A DNA stretch of 19,629 bases from Pseudomonadota bacterium (GTDB lineage Bacteria; Pseudomonadota; Gammaproteobacteria; Xanthomonadales; Xanthomonadaceae). The stretch spans positions 1 through 19,629 of the forward strand of contig JAEZYE010000063.1 in the NCBI GenBank assembly GCA_023419315.1. The letters are read 5' to 3'. A model generated the notes under the pieces. That model saw nothing but the letters and a program-made list of their open reading frames with translations. It did no database searches and was not told the origin of the DNA. A program made the translations under genes and the position numbers. This document shows positions 1-6,516 of this stretch, in pieces. Position 1 is the stretch's first letter; each line of letters begins with the position of its first letter.

Positions 1-296
1 AAGCAGGCCAGCCCGTACCAGAGTGGCCGGGCCGGGCCGTGGCGATCGGCCCAGCGACCGGCCAGGGTCATGCCGATCACGCTGGTGGCCAGGGTGCCGC
101 CGAAGGCGAGCGCATACAGGCGCAGGCCGTCGAGTGCCTCGGCTACGGTCGGCATCGCGGCTGCGACGGCCAATGCCTCGAAGGCATGCAGCGCGACCAG
201 CGCGACCATGCCGAGGGTGGTGGCGCGGTAGCGCGCGGACAGGATCGAAGTATCCGGCGGCAGGCCGGTATTGGCGGGTGAAAGCGTTGGCGTCAT
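1..296 (-). CDS. MFS transporter, N-terminal part (cut by window edge)
   Basis: The first 98 residues of a major facilitator superfamily protein, reading leftwards off the window; the C-terminal part is missing only because the window ends. A hydrophobic segment at about residues 28-47 (TM1) ends in AMPTVAEAL, like the first helix of drug:H+ antiporters. A second segment lies at about 60-79 (TM2). It is followed by GRWADRHGPARP (80-91), which fits MFS motif A (G-x3-D-R-x-G) in the TM2-TM3 loop. The ATG at 296 is the first in-frame start. The gene is divergent from soxR and lies about 40 bases downstream of a SoxR-type promoter, so a role as a SoxR-controlled exporter of redox-active compounds is inferred. 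Drug/small-molecule efflux is the family expectation; the substrate cannot be read from this part. Confidence 0.85.
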   Translation of the reverse strand, partial: MTPTLSPANTGLPPDTSILSARYRATTLGMVALVALHAFEALAVAAAMPTVAEALDGLRLYALAFGGTLATSVIGMTLAGRWADRHGPARPLWYGLAC

Positions 297-342
297 AGGG
301 GGTAGATGCGGGCCGCGCTTGTCAACGGGCGGCGAAGACAGC

Positions 343-373
343 AGCATGACATCTCAACCATAGTTGAGGTCAA
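343..373 (-). promoter_or_regulatory. SoxR-box promoter of the MFS gene
   Basis: On the minus strand there is a -35 hexamer TTGACC (373-368), a 19-bp spacer (367-349) and a -10 hexamer CATGCT (348-343). The long 19-bp spacer is the hallmark of MerR-family activated promoters. The dyad CTCAAC-TATG-GTTGAG type symmetry (CCTCAACTATGGTTGAGA) is centred in the spacer and aligns with the SoxR box of the E. coli soxS promoter as I remember it (CCTCAAGTTAACTTGAGG). Predicted transcription start is near 336, leaving a leader of roughly 40 bases before the MFS ATG. The same dyad overlaps the soxR ribosome-binding region on the other strand. Confidence 0.85.
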
Positions 374-376
374 GCA

Positions 377-811
377 ATGGCATTCCCGGAGCTCAGCGTA
401 GGCGAAGTCTCCCAGCGCAGTGGCGTGGCCGTGTCCGCGCTGCATTTCTACGAGCGCAAGGGGCTGATCAGCAGCCTGCGTACCTCGGGCAACCAGCGCC
501 GTTACAGCCGCGATGTGCTGCGGCGCCTGGCGGTGATCCGCGTGGCGCAGCGTGTCGGCATGCCACTGGAAGCGGTCGGTCGGGCCTTCGAGAGCCTGCC
601 CGAAGGGCGCGCGCCGACCAAGGCCGACTGGGCCAGGCTGTCCGCGCGCTGGCGCACCGAGCTGGAGGAGCGCATCCACATGCTGCAGCGGCTGCGCGAT
701 GAACTGACCGGCTGCATCGGCTGTGGCTGCCTGTCGCTGCAGCGCTGCCGACTGGCCAACCCCGGCGATGTCCTCGGCGAACGCGGCGACGGCCCGATGC
801 GCTGGGAATGA
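377..811 (+). CDS. soxR: Redox-sensing transcriptional regulator SoxR
   Basis: A 144-residue MerR-family activator. The N-terminal winged helix-turn-helix runs from about residue 5 to 75 (SVGEVSQRSGVAVSALHFYE), followed by a dimerisation helix at about 80-110. The C-terminal cluster has the SoxR-specific spacing C-x2-C-x-C-x5-C (Cys113, 116, 118, 124), which binds a [2Fe-2S] cluster whose oxidation by redox-cycling compounds switches the activator on. E. coli SoxR is about 154 residues. The start at 377 is preceded by GAGG seven bases upstream, which lies inside the SoxR dyad, so bound SoxR could also repress its own gene. No soxS is present; outside the enterics SoxR usually controls efflux and oxidoreductase genes directly, which fits the divergent MFS gene. 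The TGA at 809-811 touches the following inverted repeat. Confidence 0.95.
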   Translation: MAFPELSVGEVSQRSGVAVSALHFYERKGLISSLRTSGNQRRYSRDVLRRLAVIRVAQRVGMPLEAVGRAFESLPEGRAPTKADWARLSARWRTELEERIHMLQRLRDELTGCIGCGCLSLQRCRLANPGDVLGERGDGPMRWE

Positions 812-878
812 AAAAAGGGGACGGAGGGGATTAAGTCGCAAGTGCACAAACGACTTAATCCCCTCCGTCCCCTTTTTT
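811..878. repeat. 28-bp perfect inverted repeat, bidirectional terminator / REP-like hairpin
   Basis: Left arm 811-838 and right arm 851-878 are perfect reverse complements, separated by a 12-base loop (839-850, containing GTGCAC). The arm reads A6 then GGGGACGGAGGGGATTAAGTCG. Because it starts in an A-tract and ends in a T-tract, it can serve as an intrinsic terminator for both convergent genes. The left arm shares one base with the soxR stop codon and the right arm ends two bases before the stop codon of the minus-strand dehydrogenase (881-883). A perfect stem this long exceeds what a terminator needs, and the sequence resembles dispersed hairpins I associate with Stenotrophomonas-type genomes, so a mobile REP-like origin is inferred. 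Confidence 0.9.
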
Positions 879-880
879 TC

Positions 881-1483
881 TTACCAGACCGTGAGGGTCT
901 CTCCGCTCTGGATGCCTTCCACCGCGCGCTGGAAGGCCAGCGCCGCGCGCTGCGCGCTGACCGCTTCGAAACCGGGGAAGTAGGGACCGTAGGCCGCCAT
1001 CGATTCGATCAGCACGTTCGGGCTGACCACGTTGATGCGCAGGCCGCGCGGCAGCAGTTCCAAAGCGGCGGCGCGCACGAAGCCCTCCAGCGCGGCATTC
1101 ACCGACGTGGCGTTGACGCCGTCGCGGATGGGCTGGGCGCTGACGATGCCGCTGGTCAGCGTGATCGAGCCGCCGGCGTTGAGGTGATGCTGGGCGGCCA
1201 GTGCCAGCCGCACCTGGCCCAGCAGCTTGTCCTGCAGGCCGACGTTGAACTGCGCCGGCGTCATTTCCTGCAGCGGTCCGAAATGCAGCGTGCCTGCGGT
1301 CGAGATCACCGCATCGACCGCGCCGGTACGCGCGAACAGTTCGGCGACGCTCGCATCATCGGTCAGGTCCACGCGCAGCTCACCACTGTGGCGGCCGGCA
1401 GCGAGGATCTGGTGTTGCTGGCCGAGCTGGCGGGCGACCGCCTGGCCGAGGGTGCCGCTGGCACCGACGAGGAGGATCTTCAT
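881..1483 (-). CDS. Short-chain dehydrogenase/reductase-like protein without the catalytic Tyr/Lys
   Basis: A 200-residue Rossmann-fold protein. GASGTLG (7-13) is the dinucleotide-binding turn, STAG (61-64) corresponds to the NNAG element, and Ser111 (TLTSG) matches the SDR catalytic serine. Where classical SDRs have Y-x3-K, this protein reads A-T-S-V-N (Ala125, Asn129) just before AALEGFVRAAALEL, so both catalytic residues are missing. This agrees with the Lin1944-like SDR subgroup, described as lacking the usual active site and of unknown function. An AAGGAA ribosome-binding site precedes the ATG at 1483. The gene is divergent from a LysR regulator across 98 bp, a usual arrangement for a regulator and its target. 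It may bind a cofactor or act as a sensor, or use another mechanism. Confidence 0.88.
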   Translation of the reverse strand: MKILLVGASGTLGQAVARQLGQQHQILAAGRHSGELRVDLTDDASVAELFARTGAVDAVISTAGTLHFGPLQEMTPAQFNVGLQDKLLGQVRLALAAQHHLNAGGSITLTSGIVSAQPIRDGVNATSVNAALEGFVRAAALELLPRGLRINVVSPNVLIESMAAYGPYFPGFEAVSAQRAALAFQRAVEGIQSGETLTVW

Positions 1484-1565
1484 GGTCGTTCCTTGCGTGA
1501 GGGAGTGAGCGCAGTCTGCGCCGTCACAAGGGGGTTAGGTAAGCGGCGTATGATTCGCAGATTCC

Positions 1566-1578
1566 TAACCGTGGATTA
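1566..1578. promoter_or_regulatory. Candidate LysR-type operator (T-N11-A)
   Basis: TAACCGTGGATTA is a 13-base T-N11-A site inside the partial dyad CTAACC-GTG-GATTAG (1565-1579), three bases upstream of the lysR-type ATG at 1582. A second inverted repeat, GGTTAGG (1533-1539) with CCTAACC (1564-1570), shares its right arm. The site would lie about 65 bp upstream of a dehydrogenase transcript starting near 1507, the usual activation distance for this family, and would overlap the regulator's own start. No convincing -35/-10 pair is visible, so this is inference from position and symmetry. Confidence 0.45.
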
Positions 1579-1581
1579 GCA

Positions 1582-2457
1582 ATGGATACCCTTCGCTGCA
1601 TGCAGGCCTTCGTGGCGGTTGCCGAGCGCGGCAGCTTTGCCGCTGCCGCCGAACAGCTGCAGGTGTCGGCGGTGATGGTCGGCAAGTACATCCAGCAGCT
1701 GGAGGCGCACCTGGGCACCGCCTTGCTGCAACGGAACACCCGGCGCCAGCGCCTGACCGAAGCCGGCAGCGCCTACCTGGCCGGATGCCGGCAGGTGCTG
1801 GAGCAGGTGCAGCAGGCCGAGGCGGACGTGGCCGGGCTGCAGGTGCAGCCGCGCGGCCTGCTGCGGGTCAGCGCGCCGACCACGTGGGGCAGCTGCGTGC
1901 TGGCGCCGGTACTGTCCGGACTGCTGCGTGCGCAGCCGTTGCTGAACGTCGAGCTGGACCTGAGCAACCGCCGCGTGGACCTGATCGAGGACGGCTTCGA
2001 CGTTGCGATCCGGGTCGGGCCGCTGCCATCGCAGGAGGTGGTGGCGCGTCCACTGCCGCCGTATGCGATGAGCCTGTGCGCAGCGCCGTCCTATCTGCGC
2101 CGGCGTGGTACACCGCGTACGCCAGCGGACCTGGCCGGGCATGACTGCCTGAGCCACCTGGCCTGGCGCGGCGGCCATGGCTGGCAGCTGGCCAATGGCG
2201 AACAGGTGGATTGGGAGGCGCGGCTGACCTGCAACGACGGCTTCGCGCTGCGCGAAGCCGCGGTGGCTGGGGCGGGTCTGGTGCTGCAGCCGACGGCGTT
2301 GCTGGCTGGCGAGATCGTAGCGGGGCGACTGAAGCCGCTGCTGCGCGACTACTTGCCCGAACCGCGGCCGATGCACCTGATCTACCTGCCTGATCGACGC
2401 CCGCGCCCGCGTCTGCAGTGCTTCGTCGATTTCGTCATGGCCACGTTGGGGCCGTGA
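1582..2457 (+). CDS. LysR-family transcriptional regulator (CrgA-like)
   Basis: A 291-residue regulator of normal family length. The winged HTH occupies about residues 1-60 (AFVAVAERGSFAAAAEQLQVS, then a recognition helix around VMVGKYIQQLE). The linker helix follows, and the periplasmic-binding-like effector domain runs from about residue 90 to 288, with LRVSAPTTWG opening it and FDVAIRVGPLP typical of the CrgA/AaeR-type branch. The ATG at 1582 has no clear Shine-Dalgarno sequence. It is divergent from the degenerate dehydrogenase, which is its likely target. The effector cannot be read from the sequence. It ends in a convergent gap with proC that holds a hairpin. Confidence 0.93.
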   Translation: MDTLRCMQAFVAVAERGSFAAAAEQLQVSAVMVGKYIQQLEAHLGTALLQRNTRRQRLTEAGSAYLAGCRQVLEQVQQAEADVAGLQVQPRGLLRVSAPTTWGSCVLAPVLSGLLRAQPLLNVELDLSNRRVDLIEDGFDVAIRVGPLPSQEVVARPLPPYAMSLCAAPSYLRRRGTPRTPADLAGHDCLSHLAWRGGHGWQLANGEQVDWEARLTCNDGFALREAAVAGAGLVLQPTALLAGEIVAGRLKPLLRDYLPEPRPMHLIYLPDRRPRPRLQCFVDFVMATLGP

Positions 2458-2482
2458 TCATCGGGGCAGATCGGGGGGGCAG

Positions 2483-2526
2483 CTGGGGTCAGATCCCTTT
2501 CCCTCGGCAAAGGGATCTGGCCCCAG
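2483..2526. repeat. 18-bp inverted repeat between convergent lysR-type gene and proC
   Basis: Left arm CTGGGGTCAGATCCCTTT (2483-2500) and right arm AAAGGGATCTGGCCCCAG (2509-2526) pair across an 8-base loop with one mismatch (T2489, a tolerated G-U in one transcript orientation). It fills most of the 74-bp gap between the two stop codons. No T-tract follows it on either strand, so it is not a classical intrinsic terminator. It looks like a dispersed REP-type hairpin and may instead protect transcript 3' ends or stop convergent transcription. Confidence 0.85.
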
Positions 2527-2531
2527 GGCAA

Positions 2532-3353
2532 TCAATCATTCGCTGCAGACAATTCCTGCCCGCGTACCTGCGCGGCGCGCAGTGCCTTGTCCACCAGCGC
2601 TTCGAACCCCCCCGCCTGGAAGCGCTCGATCGCGGCCTGGGTGGTGCCGTTCGGCGAGGTCACGCGGCGACGAAGCTCGGCCGGGCTTTCGCCGGCTTCA
2701 GCCAGCATCCGCGAGGCGCCCAACAGGGTCTGCACCACCAGCGTGCGTGCGGCGTCGGCGGGCAAGCCCTGGGCGATACCCGCCGCTTCCATCGCTTCGG
2801 CCAGCAGGAACACATAGGCCGGCCCGCTGCCGGACACGGCGGTCACCGAATCCATCAGCGCCTCACGATCGATCCACACGGTGCGGCCGGCACTGGCCAG
2901 CACCTGTTCGGCCTGCGCGTGCTGATGCGCATCCACCGACGGCGTGGCGTACAGGCCGGTCACACCGGCGCCGAGCAGGGCCGGCGTATTGGGCATTGCC
3001 CGCACCACCGGCAGGTTGCCACCCAGCCACCGCTCCAGCTGCGCACTGGTGATGCCGGCGGCGATCGACACCACCAGCGGCCGGTTCGCCTGGGCCAGCG
3101 CCTGCAGCGACTGGCAGACCTCGCGCAGTACCTGCGGCTTCACTGCCAGCAGCCAGGTGCCGCCCTGCGCGGCCGCATCGATTGCGTTGTCGTGCACCTG
3201 CACGCCGAAGTCGGCAGCCAGCGACTCGCGCAGGGCGGCCACCGGTTCGGCCACATGGATGTGCGCGGCCGGCACGCCCTGGCGGATCAGGCCGGCGATC
3301 AGGCTGCGCGCCATGTTGCCGCCGCCGATGAAGGTGATGGAATCAGCTGCCAT
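2532..3353 (-). CDS. proC: Pyrroline-5-carboxylate reductase
   Basis: A 273-residue enzyme making L-proline from 1-pyrroline-5-carboxylate with NAD(P)H, the last step of proline biosynthesis in the cytoplasm. FIGGGNMA (8-15) is the nucleotide-binding turn, AVKPQ (70-74) and AMPNTP (119-124) are conserved core motifs, and SGSGPAY (174-180) with TSPNGTT (232-238) belongs to the family signature and dimer/active-site region. Length matches the family. AAGGAG lies six to seven bases before the ATG at 3353. It follows yggS by 18 bases on the same strand, so the two form an operon; this pair is a widely conserved neighbour set. Confidence 0.97.
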   Translation of the reverse strand: MAADSITFIGGGNMARSLIAGLIRQGVPAAHIHVAEPVAALRESLAADFGVQVHDNAIDAAAQGGTWLLAVKPQVLREVCQSLQALAQANRPLVVSIAAGITSAQLERWLGGNLPVVRAMPNTPALLGAGVTGLYATPSVDAHQHAQAEQVLASAGRTVWIDREALMDSVTAVSGSGPAYVFLLAEAMEAAGIAQGLPADAARTLVVQTLLGASRMLAEAGESPAELRRRVTSPNGTTQAAIERFQAGGFEALVDKALRAAQVRGQELSAAND

Positions 3354-3371
3354 GGAACTCTCCTTGCAAGA

Positions 3372-4049
3372 TCAGGCCGGGCGCGGGCGCGCGCCGAACA
3401 GGGCGGTGCCGATGCGCACCAGGGTGGCGCCCTCGGCGATGGCGTCGGCGTAGTCGCTGCTCATGCCCATCGACAGCGTGTCGACCTGCGCGTGCTGGGC
3501 GGCCAGTGAGTGGAAAAGTGTGCGCATGCGCACGAATGCATCGCGGCGACGCTCGGCCTCGGGCCATGGCGCGGGAATCGCCATCAGGCCACGCAGGCGC
3601 AGGCGGGGCTCAGCGGTAATCGCGGCGGCCAATGCCTCGACGTCCTCCGGCGCACAGCCGTGCTTGCTGGATTCGTCGTCGATGTTGACCTGGATCAGCA
3701 CGTTCAGCGGGCCGCGTGCGGCCGGGCGATGGCGCGCCAGCGCAGTCACCAGCTTGGGCCGGTCCACGCTCTGCACCCAGTCGAAATGGCTGGCCACGGC
3801 CTCGGCCTTGTTCGACTGCAGGTGCCCGATCAGGTGCCACTCCAGCGCCAGGTGCTGCAGCGCCTGCATCTTCGCCAGCGCTTCCTGCACATAGTTCTCG
3901 CCGAAGGCCTGCTGGCCCTGCGCGGCCAGCGCGGCCACGGCCTCGGCCGGTTGGGTCTTGGAAACCGCCAGCAGGCGCGGATCAGGCCGGCCGGCCGCCT
4001 CGGCGGCGGCATGCAGGTTGCTCAGGATCTGGGGCAGGGGAGTGGCCAC
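3372..4049 (-). CDS. yggS: PLP homeostasis protein (YggS/PLPBP family)
   Basis: A 225-residue TIM-barrel protein that binds pyridoxal 5'-phosphate and buffers vitamin B6 and amino-acid metabolism; no catalysis is known. The PLP lysine is Lys31 in LLAVSKTQPAEAV. FGENYVQEA, WHLIGHLQSNK and the C-terminal LSMGMSSDYADAIAEGATLVRIGTALFG type motif (phosphate-binding end) are all present. The start is GTG at 4049, chosen because the family begins close to this point and no in-frame ATG follows in the N-terminal region; only a weak GGAA precedes it. First gene of the yggS-proC unit and divergent from pilT. Confidence 0.95.
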   Translation of the reverse strand: MATPLPQILSNLHAAAEAAGRPDPRLLAVSKTQPAEAVAALAAQGQQAFGENYVQEALAKMQALQHLALEWHLIGHLQSNKAEAVASHFDWVQSVDRPKLVTALARHRPAARGPLNVLIQVNIDDESSKHGCAPEDVEALAAAITAEPRLRLRGLMAIPAPWPEAERRRDAFVRMRTLFHSLAAQHAQVDTLSMGMSSDYADAIAEGATLVRIGTALFGARPRPA

Positions 4050-4076
4050 GTAACGCGTTCCGTTGAATCAGGAGGC

Positions 4077-4082
4077 TATACT
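4077..4082 (+). promoter_or_regulatory. Possible -10 box upstream of pilT
   Basis: TATACT lies 54 bases before the pilT ATG within the 87-bp yggS/pilT divergent gap. It is the best -10-like hexamer there, but I find no matching -35 at 16-18 bp, so this is tentative. Confidence 0.35.
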
Positions 4083-4136
4083 GCCGCCCGGGGAAAGATC
4101 CTTCCAGTCGAAGCCGTTATTGGGGAGTAGCCGCTC

Positions 4137-5174
4137 ATGGATATCGCCGAACTGCTGGCGTTTTCCGTAAAGAACAAAGCGTCCGACCTGCACCTGTCCG
4201 CAGGCCTGCCGCCGATGATCCGCGTGGACGGCGACGTTCGCCGGATCAACATCCCGGCCCTGGACCACAAGCAGGTCCATGCGCTGGTGTACGACATCAT
4301 GTCCGACAAGCAGCGCCGCGATTACGAGGAATTCCTCGAAGTGGACTTCTCCTTCGAGATCCCGTCGCTGGCGCGCTTCCGTGTGAACGCGTTCAACCAG
4401 AACCGTGGCGCCGGTGCGGTGTTCCGTACCATTCCGTCCGAGGTGCTCACCCTCGAGGACCTGGCCTGCCCGCCGCTGTTCCGCGAGGTGATCCAGCAGC
4501 CGCAGGGCCTGATCCTGGTGACCGGCCCGACCGGTTCGGGCAAGTCGACGACGCTCGCGGCGATGGTCGATCACGTCAACAAGAACGAATATGCGCACAT
4601 CCTCACCGTCGAGGATCCGATCGAATTCGTGCATACCTCGCAGAAGTGCCTCATCAACCAGCGCGAAGTCCACCGCGACACGCATGGCTTCAACGAAGCA
4701 CTGCGTTCGGCCTTGCGTGAAGATCCGGATTACATCCTGGTCGGCGAATTGCGTGACCTGGAAACCATCCGCCTGGCGTTGACCGCCGCGGAAACCGGCC
4801 ACCTCGTGTTCGCGACGCTGCACACGAGTTCGGCCGCCAAGACCATCGACCGCATCATCGACGTGTTCCCCGCCGGCGAGAAGCCGATGGTGCGCTCGAT
4901 GCTGTCCGAATCGCTGCGCGCGGTGATCAGCCAGGCGCTGCTGAAGAAGGTCGGCGGCGGACGCACCGCGGCCTGGGAAATCATGGTCGGCACGCCAGCG
5001 ATCCGCAACCTCATCCGCGAGGACAAGGTCGCGCAGATGTACTCGGCCATCCAGACCGGCCAGCAGAGCGGCATGATGACGCTCGACCAGCATCTGCAGG
5101 ATCTGGTCAAGCGCAGCCTGGTCACGCGCCAGCAGGCCAAGGAATACGCGAAGGACAAGCGTCTGTTCGAATAA
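4137..5174 (+). CDS. pilT: Type IV pilus retraction ATPase PilT
   Basis: A 345-residue hexameric AAA-like ATPase that depolymerises the type IV pilus at the inner-membrane base and drives twitching motility. The N-terminal PAS-like domain spans about 1-100. Walker A is GPTGSGKST (130-138), the Asp box TVEDPIEF (158-164), Walker B around ILVGELRD (200-207, catalytic Glu204), and the His box TGHLVFATLHT (220-230). The PilT-specific AIRNLIRE motif, required for retraction in studied PilTs, is at 288-295, which separates it from PilB and PilU. GGGGAG precedes the ATG by about ten bases. Paired with pilU downstream as in Pseudomonas and Xanthomonas. Confidence 0.98.
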   Translation: MDIAELLAFSVKNKASDLHLSAGLPPMIRVDGDVRRINIPALDHKQVHALVYDIMSDKQRRDYEEFLEVDFSFEIPSLARFRVNAFNQNRGAGAVFRTIPSEVLTLEDLACPPLFREVIQQPQGLILVTGPTGSGKSTTLAAMVDHVNKNEYAHILTVEDPIEFVHTSQKCLINQREVHRDTHGFNEALRSALREDPDYILVGELRDLETIRLALTAAETGHLVFATLHTSSAAKTIDRIIDVFPAGEKPMVRSMLSESLRAVISQALLKKVGGGRTAAWEIMVGTPAIRNLIREDKVAQMYSAIQTGQQSGMMTLDQHLQDLVKRSLVTRQQAKEYAKDKRLFE

Positions 5175-5187
5175 CGAGTGAAAGAGG

Positions 5188-5278
5188 AAAAGGAAGAGTG
5201 AAGGCGCGGCGCAGGTCATGGCCGTGAGCGCAGACGCGGACCCCGCAGGTCTTGCTTCCTTCAGAGCTCTCCTTTTTT
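5188..5278 (+). other. Imperfect long-range inverted repeat in the pilT-pilU spacer
   Basis: In the 143-bp pilT-pilU gap, AAAAGGAAGAGTGAAGG (5188-5204) can pair with CCTTCAGAGCTCTCCTTTTTT (5258-5278) with small bulges, the TGAAGG/CCTTCA part being exact. The right arm ends in a six-T tract. It could be a partial terminator, attenuator or RNA-processing site that lowers pilU relative to pilT. GCAGGTC occurs twice inside (5211 and 5246). No clear separate pilU promoter is visible. Confidence 0.4.
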
Positions 5279-5317
5279 GCATGAAACAGAAACTCCTGAC
5301 GTAACCCGGAGCCCGCC

Positions 5318-6448
5318 ATGAGCAGCATCGATTTCACCTCCTTCCTCAAGCTGATGGCGCACCAGAAAGCGTCGGATCTGTTCATCACCGCGGGCATGCC
5401 GCCTTCCATCAAGGTGCACGGCAAGATCTCGCCCATCACGCAGACACCGCTGACGCCGCAGCAATCGCGCGATCTCGTGCTCAACGTGATGACGCCGGCG
5501 CAGCGCGAGGAATTCGAGAAAACCCACGAGTGCAACTTCGCCATCGGCGTGGCTGGCGTGGGCCGTTTCCGCGTGAGCTGCTTCTACCAGCGCAACCAGG
5601 TGGGCATGGTGCTGCGCCGCATCGAGACGCGCATTCCGACGGTCGAGGAACTCAACCTGCCGCCGATCATCAAGACGCTGGCGATGACCAAGCGCGGCAT
5701 CATCATCTTCGTGGGCGCGACCGGCACCGGCAAATCGACTTCGCTGGCGTCGATGATCGGCTACCGCAACCAGAATTCGACCGGCCACATCATCACCATC
5801 GAGGATCCGATCGAATTCGTGCACAAGCACGAGGGTTGCATCATCACCCAGCGCGAGGTCGGCATCGACACCGACAGCTGGGACGCCGCGCTGAAGAACA
5901 CGCTGCGCCAGGCGCCGGACGTCATCATGATTGGCGAGGTGCGCACGCGCGAAGGCATGGATCACGCGATTGCCTTCGCCGAAACCGGCCACCTGGTGCT
6001 GTGCACGCTGCACGCCAACAACGCCAACCAGGCGATGGACCGCATCATCAACTTCTTCCCCGAAGACCGCCGCACGCAGTTGCTGATGGATCTCTCGCTC
6101 AACCTCAAGGGCGTGGTGGCGCAGCAGTTGATTCCGACGCCCGACGGCAAGGGCCGGCGCGTGGCGATGGAAATCCTGCTCGGCACCCCGCTGGTGCAGG
6201 ACTACATCCGCGACGGCGAGATCCACAAGCTCAAGGAGCTGATGAAGGAATCCACCAACCTCGGCATGAAGACCTTCGACCAGAGCCTGTTCGAGCTGTA
6301 CCAGGCCGGCGAGATCTCCTACGAGGACGCCCTGCGCTACGCCGACTCGCAAAACGAAGTGCGCCTGCGCATCAAACTCTCGCAGGGCGGCGATGCACGC
6401 ACGCTGGCGCAGGGTCTGGACGGCGTGGAAGTGGCCGAAGTGCGTTGA
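5318..6448 (+). CDS. pilU: Type IV pilus retraction-assisting ATPase PilU
   Basis: A 376-residue PilT paralogue. In studied systems PilU needs PilT to support retraction and adds force against load. Walker A is GATGTGKST (133-141), the Asp box TIEDPIEF lies at 160-167, Walker B is DVIMIGEVR (201-209, Glu207), and the His box is TGHLVLCTLHANN (223-235). The position of the PilT AIRNLIRE motif is instead LVQDYIRDGE, as expected for PilU. The C-terminal tail after about residue 340 is longer than in PilT, again typical. CGGAG precedes the ATG by seven bases. Transcription ends at the hairpin 25 bases after the stop. Confidence 0.97.
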   Translation: MSSIDFTSFLKLMAHQKASDLFITAGMPPSIKVHGKISPITQTPLTPQQSRDLVLNVMTPAQREEFEKTHECNFAIGVAGVGRFRVSCFYQRNQVGMVLRRIETRIPTVEELNLPPIIKTLAMTKRGIIIFVGATGTGKSTSLASMIGYRNQNSTGHIITIEDPIEFVHKHEGCIITQREVGIDTDSWDAALKNTLRQAPDVIMIGEVRTREGMDHAIAFAETGHLVLCTLHANNANQAMDRIINFFPEDRRTQLLMDLSLNLKGVVAQQLIPTPDGKGRRVAMEILLGTPLVQDYIRDGEIHKLKELMKESTNLGMKTFDQSLFELYQAGEISYEDALRYADSQNEVRLRIKLSQGGDARTLAQGLDGVEVAEVR

Positions 6449-6472
6449 CCGGATCCGCGTCACGCATTGCAC

Positions 6473-6495
6473 AAGGCGGCTTCGGCCGCCTTTTT
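6473..6495 (+). terminator. Intrinsic terminator after pilU
   Basis: AAGGCGGC-TTCG-GCCGCCTT followed by TTT: an 8-bp GC-rich stem, stable UUCG tetraloop and T-tract, 25 bases past the pilU stop. A weaker second hairpin (6496-6504 with 6513-6521, one mismatch) overlaps the stop codon of the convergent DUF72 gene. Confidence 0.93.
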
Positions 6496-6516
6496 GCTGG
6501 CCGGTGCATGGGCCGG

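Noticed and set aside
4068..5282. 404-codon minus-strand frame opposite pilT (and a similar one opposite pilU)
   Set aside because: Antisense shadows of well-identified ATPase genes; the translations are His/Arg/Asp-rich with no domain signal.
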